DNA of 7,350 nt from JACCYQ01 sp036675565 (GTDB lineage: Bacteria; Bacteroidota; Bacteroidia; Chitinophagales; Chitinophagaceae): positions 1 to 7,350 of the forward strand of contig JAKFER010000025.1 in assembly GCA_036675565.1 (NCBI GenBank), read 5' to 3'. Of the stretch, positions 4,318-7,350 are shown piece after piece. The notes under the pieces are model-generated. The model was not told the origin of the DNA and searched no databases. It saw only the letters and a list, made by a program, of their open reading frames with translations. The position numbers and the translations under genes were made by a program. Every line of letters begins with the position of its first letter. Position 1 is the stretch's first letter.

Positions 4318-5886
4318 ATGATAGGAAAGCTCGCAAAATTATGTTTCGTTGTATTGGTGACTTTGTTTGGATCTGCCGGTATTGCAAGTCCATTGCAACA
4401 ACCTTCTATCATTATATATGGGGATATCTCAAATGATATAATGGTGGATACCGTGAAAATCGAGTTCTGGGATAAAGTATTGCCCGGAACTACACCACCA
4501 CATCCTAAAGAATTCCTGGTTCCGACTTTACCACCTGCCCTTTTTGCAGGAACGCCATATTCATCTTCTTTTTATCTCGAAATTCCGGTTATGCATGGTA
4601 GTGGCTATCTGACTATTTATGCCCGAAAAAGAAAAGACGGCATGTTATTACCTTCCCTGAAAATGTTTCTGGTAGAAGCAGGTGATAGTGTAAAAATTCG
4701 CTTTGATTATATGAATGCAGCTGTCTTATTCGCCGGCCCGGCAGCAGATAAGTTTAGAGTTCAGCAGGATCTTGCCATGTACCAATCATCAGAAAATTTT
4801 GCAGATGGACCCGTGATGTTCATCTCAGCATCATCAGCGCAAAATATCCGAAAAACGCCTAAATATTTAGAAGCACTATCCCGGAAAGATTCTATTCCCA
4901 CGCTCATTCGCCTGGTTGAAGGAACGGAAGGGGTACTCCATTATACCCGGATGGAACTGCAAAAGGATCTTTATGCTACTTCAGCATGGAAAGCTTTGCA
5001 ATCCTGGTCAGGGAAAGTTTCAGAAAATTTATTGAATATCCTTAAAGCCAACTACCTGGGAGCGAATCGGACCAATATACTAAAAACGTTCGTACGCTAT
5101 ATGGCTCAATCGCCTGAAGAATTTAAAAAGATTTATAAAGATTTTGATATACTCATTCCCGATACAGAGTTTACTGAAAATGAAATAATACTTGCACCTT
5201 ATTATCTTGACTTTGTTTATCAGAAAGCAAAGATTGCTGCTTATATGGAAAAACATCAGACCATTAATTACATCGCAGGTAAATATAATGGTCAGCTCCG
5301 GGATATGCTTTTAGCAAAATTGGTTCTGGAGTATTTTCGAAAAGTGGAAAATGGAACAGCGCTGTTAACATCAGCATTAGCTATTGCAGAAACAGAGTGG
5401 ATAATCGAGATCCTCCAGGATTTTTACAATAAACAGGCTACAGGACAAATGGCCTACAATTTTTCACTGCCCGATGATAAAGGCAATACCGTAAAACTAA
5501 GTGACCTGAAAGGTAAAATCGTCCTGATTGATTTTTGGTTCACAGGATGTGGTGCCTGCATCAGTTTTTATAAACGAATCATACAGCCTGCAGAATCTTA
5601 TTTTAAGAATAATACAAATTTCCAGATAGTAACTATTTCAATTGATAAGGATAAGCAAACCTGGTTAAAGAGCCTGGCTGCAAATGAATATACCTCTGAT
5701 GATGCTATTAATCTTTATACAGAAGGACAGGGACATAAACATGACCTGATCCGGCATTATAACATACCAGGCTATCCACATCATATATTGATTGATAAAA
5801 CAGGAAAAATTTATAAGGCAGGAAAATTAAAATTGTCAAGTCATAAAGACTTTATTCAAATGATAGAAAAAGCTATGAATGAATAA
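4318..5886 (+). CDS. TlpA-family thiol-disulfide oxidoreductase, secreted
   Basis: A 522-residue exported protein. Residues 1-23 form a signal peptide (MIGKLAK, hydrophobic VVLVTLFGSAGIA; no lipobox cysteine). Residues about 28-145 are beta-rich and resemble the DUF4369-type N-terminal domain of Bacteroidota TlpA proteins (YGDISNDIMVDTVKIEFWDK...FLVEAGDSVKI). A long helical middle spans to about 370. Residues 380-522 are a thioredoxin fold: FSLPDDKGNTVKLSDLKGKIVLIDFWF, active site C411-G-A-C414, and cis-proline P487 in PGYPHHILIDKTGK. Such proteins reduce or exchange disulfides in the periplasm; the substrate is unknown. The sigma-factor gene starts 27 bases after its stop, so they may form one operon, as in many nutrient-uptake loci of this phylum, although no SusC/SusD pair is in view. 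It shares a promoter-like motif with the anti-sigma gene. Confidence 0.9.
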   Translation: MIGKLAKLCFVVLVTLFGSAGIASPLQQPSIIIYGDISNDIMVDTVKIEFWDKVLPGTTPPHPKEFLVPTLPPALFAGTPYSSSFYLEIPVMHGSGYLTIYARKRKDGMLLPSLKMFLVEAGDSVKIRFDYMNAAVLFAGPAADKFRVQQDLAMYQSSENFADGPVMFISASSAQNIRKTPKYLEALSRKDSIPTLIRLVEGTEGVLHYTRMELQKDLYATSAWKALQSWSGKVSENLLNILKANYLGANRTNILKTFVRYMAQSPEEFKKIYKDFDILIPDTEFTENEIILAPYYLDFVYQKAKIAAYMEKHQTINYIAGKYNGQLRDMLLAKLVLEYFRKVENGTALLTSALAIAETEWIIEILQDFYNKQATGQMAYNFSLPDDKGNTVKLSDLKGKIVLIDFWFTGCGACISFYKRIIQPAESYFKNNTNFQIVTISIDKDKQTWLKSLAANEYTSDDAINLYTEGQGHKHDLIRHYNIPGYPHHILIDKTGKIYKAGKLKLSSHKDFIQMIEKAMNE

Positions 5887-5913
5887 AACGGAAGATTATA
5901 ACAACCAAATGAT

Positions 5914-6570
5914 ATGATTCAATTCCCGGTTTTAATTCCTGATTTTTTTTATGTTTACAAACAGGATAAAATCAGTTTGAATATTTCCAGCACAGACACC
6001 GATATAGAACTATTTAAACGAATAGCAGCTGATGATCACCATGCTTTTACGTTGCTGCTGGAACGTCATAGAGCCAATCTGTTTGGACAGGCAATGGCAT
6101 ATCTTAAAGATGCAGGTAAAGCCCAGGATATCATACAGGAAGTATTTCTGGCCATATGGAAAAACCGGAAAAACCTGGAGCAGGTTATTCAGCCGGAAAA
6201 TTACCTGTTCGTAATGGCAAGGAATAAAATTGTAGGCGAATTCCGCAAAAAAATATTACAACCGATTACAGAACAACAATATGATAATTATTTTGATTCC
6301 ACTACAATCCCTGCAGATTTGCTGGAACAAAAACAGTTATTAAGCCTGGTGCGCTCTGAAGTGGAAAAAATGCCTGCCCAACGCAAAAAAGTTTTTGAAT
6401 TATGCAAGTTTGAAGGATTAAAACATGAAGAAATTGCACAGTTGATGGGAATTTCTAAAAACACAGTCAAAGTGCATATGGTTCAGGCACTTTCAATGAT
6501 CCGGTCCGCTATGCGAAAATACCAAATCAACATATTGCCGGTTTTAATCTTTTTTAAAAATTTATTTTAA
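5914..6570 (+). CDS. ECF RNA polymerase sigma factor, FecI-type
   Basis: A 218-residue sigma-70 family protein. Region 2 spans about 44-112, with the DxxQEVFLxIW core at 72-82 (QDIIQEVFLAIWKNR) and YLFVMARNKIVGEFRKK at 97-113, which contacts the -10 element and core polymerase. Region 4 spans about 152-204, with MPAQRKKVFELCKFEGLKHEEI and recognition helix GISKNTVKVHM, which reads the -35 element. The first ~28 residues (MIQFPVLIPDFFYVYKQDK) precede the usual start region, which begins near TDTDIELFKRIAADD; there is no later ATG before that point, so the true start may be ATG 5914 or a TTG at 5977. The C-terminal ILPVLIFFKNLF tail is hydrophobic, common in Bacteroidota FecI-like factors. It lies 68 bases before its likely anti-sigma partner. 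Confidence 0.92.
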   Translation: MIQFPVLIPDFFYVYKQDKISLNISSTDTDIELFKRIAADDHHAFTLLLERHRANLFGQAMAYLKDAGKAQDIIQEVFLAIWKNRKNLEQVIQPENYLFVMARNKIVGEFRKKILQPITEQQYDNYFDSTTIPADLLEQKQLLSLVRSEVEKMPAQRKKVFELCKFEGLKHEEIAQLMGISKNTVKVHMVQALSMIRSAMRKYQINILPVLIFFKNLF

Positions 6571-6575
6571 GATCA

Positions 6576-6610
6576 ACTAACCCTGTTTATATATTTCAGC
6601 GACTTTAATA
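6576..6610 (+). promoter_or_regulatory. Candidate ECF-sigma promoter upstream of the anti-sigma gene
   Basis: ACTAACCCTGTTT, ten bases, then GCGACTTTAATA, the same blocks and spacing as at 4200-4234. It ends 28 bases before the ATG at 6639. A promoter between the sigma and anti-sigma genes that shares sequence with the one before the thioredoxin gene would let the sigma factor drive both its partner and the thioredoxin. Confidence 0.5.
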
Positions 6611-6638
6611 CAGGCATTAGTCAAAAAGACTTCATTAC

Positions 6639-7304
6639 ATGGAAGTAGAAAAATTTAAAATATTAATTAATAAATATCTTGATGAAACTATTAGTTGGAA
6701 TGAGAAGCAGGTTTTAGCCGATTTGTTGAAACAGGAAATCTATGTAAATGCGCTTGACCAGCAGGTGCTTCAGGAACTGTTGCAAAAAAAATATGAATTG
6801 GAGCCGGATGAGCAAATACAAGAATCGATCAGCCATTTCCTGGTGAACAATACTGCTGCTACAAAGATCATCCGTTTTCCCTCATGGATAAAAGTTGCCG
6901 CAATATTATTCGTACTACTAACAGGAAGTTATTTATTCATGACCAGGGAAAAAACAAGTGCACCGGTTATTGCAGATCACAACAGCTTGGAAGATTTTAA
7001 ACCGGGCAGTAACCGGGCTGTATTATTACTTTCAGATGGAACAAGGGTTTTACTGGATAGCCAATCAAATGGCACGATTGCCCGCCAGGGTAATGTTAAT
7101 GTGGTAAAATCTGCAGATGGTCAAATCAGCTACCAACCGGTCAATGAAGGCAGTTCAGCTGCACTCATCAACACGATGACAACACCAATGGGTGGTCAGT
7201 ACAAACTGGTATTGCCCGATGGTTCCAAGGTTTGGTTGAACGCAGCTTCTGCATATTCGTTCCTTTTAGTTACCTGGTGCAGGCTTTGCGGGTTGTCCCG
7301 GTAA
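6639..7304 (+). pseudogene. FecR-type anti-sigma factor, truncated after residue ~204
   Basis: The N-terminal ~80 residues (cytoplasmic) form the helical anti-sigma part that would bind the adjacent sigma factor. Residues 83-100 (WIKVAAILFVLLTGSYLF) are a single membrane helix. The periplasmic region carries the family landmarks LSDGTRVLLDSQS (131-143) and TTPMGGQYKLVLPDGSKVWLNAAS (181-204), the start of the FecR domain. Complete members run well past 300 residues, with the rest of the FecR domain and a DUF4974-type C-terminus that touches the outer-membrane transducer. Here, after S204 the reading becomes AYSFLLVTWCRLCGLSR and stops, and this tail is the antisense of a different coding sequence. 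The lost part is where signals from the TonB-dependent receptor would be received. Confidence 0.85.
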
Positions 7305-7350
7305 TCAAGTAAAACTTCGGGCAAATTATAGATCTTGTATTTGCGCGACA
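7196..7350 (-). pseudogene. Glycosyltransferase-like C-terminal fragment (partial, runs off right edge)
   Basis: On the minus strand, entering from the right edge, the frame reads SRKYKIYNLPEVLLDYRDN then PQSLHQVTKRNEYAEAA. The signature NLPEVLLxYRxxPxSL is characteristic of the region after the catalytic domain of family-2 glycosyltransferases. From about 7241 leftwards the frame continues as FNQTLEPSGNTSLY and stops at 7196, but that part is just the antisense of the FecR gene. The genuine gene fragment is therefore 7241-7350. It faces the anti-sigma gene tail to tail. Confidence 0.5.

Noticed and set aside
6032..6470. Two 60-codon frames inside the sigma-factor gene
   Set aside because: Both are out-of-frame shadows of a well supported sigma factor, with no family features.

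Overview
The window looks like a piece of a Bacteroidota genome, most likely Chitinophagaceae or a close relative. The evidence is an ECF (FecI-type) sigma factor next to a FecR-type anti-sigma factor, a TlpA/DUF4369-style thioredoxin lipoprotein-like protein, a LuxR-type response-regulator receiver domain, low-GC coding sequence and few Shine-Dalgarno sequences. No rRNA, tRNA or CRISPR array was seen.

Bases 1-1440 read on the minus strand as two consecutive integron-style gene cassettes. The first (1439 down to 683) carries a small zinc-ribbon protein and a small two-helix membrane protein with overlapping genes. The second (682 down past the window start) carries a small lipoprotein. Between them lies a long attC-like hairpin site, and a second, partial copy (about 89% identical over 89 bp) runs off the left edge. 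The outer core of each cassette's own site is complementary to that cassette's own first bases, which is the expected mark of integron cassettes. No integrase gene is visible, so this is either a cassette cluster without an integrase or the edge of a longer array.

Bases 1441-2945 hold no intact gene and look like a mosaic of debris: an inverted repeat next to the first cassette, a possible IS21-like end, two diverged copies of a roughly 119-bp sequence, the C-terminal part of a TlpA-like gene (+) and the receiver part of a response regulator (-), joined tail to tail. Bases 2946-4003 hold a compact minus-strand pair: a small helix-turn-helix protein downstream of a 249-residue protein I do not recognise.

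Bases 4318-7250 form a plus-strand set: a 522-residue secreted thioredoxin-fold protein (CGAC active site), an ECF sigma factor and an anti-sigma factor with one membrane helix. The same gapped motif, ACTAA(T/C)CCTGTTT, 10 bases, then GCGACTTTAATA, sits upstream of both the thioredoxin gene and the anti-sigma gene and is a candidate promoter read by this or a related sigma factor. The anti-sigma gene breaks off within its periplasmic FecR domain and runs into a minus-strand fragment resembling the end of a glycosyltransferase. That junction and the one near 2065 may be true rearrangements or amplification/assembly chimeras.
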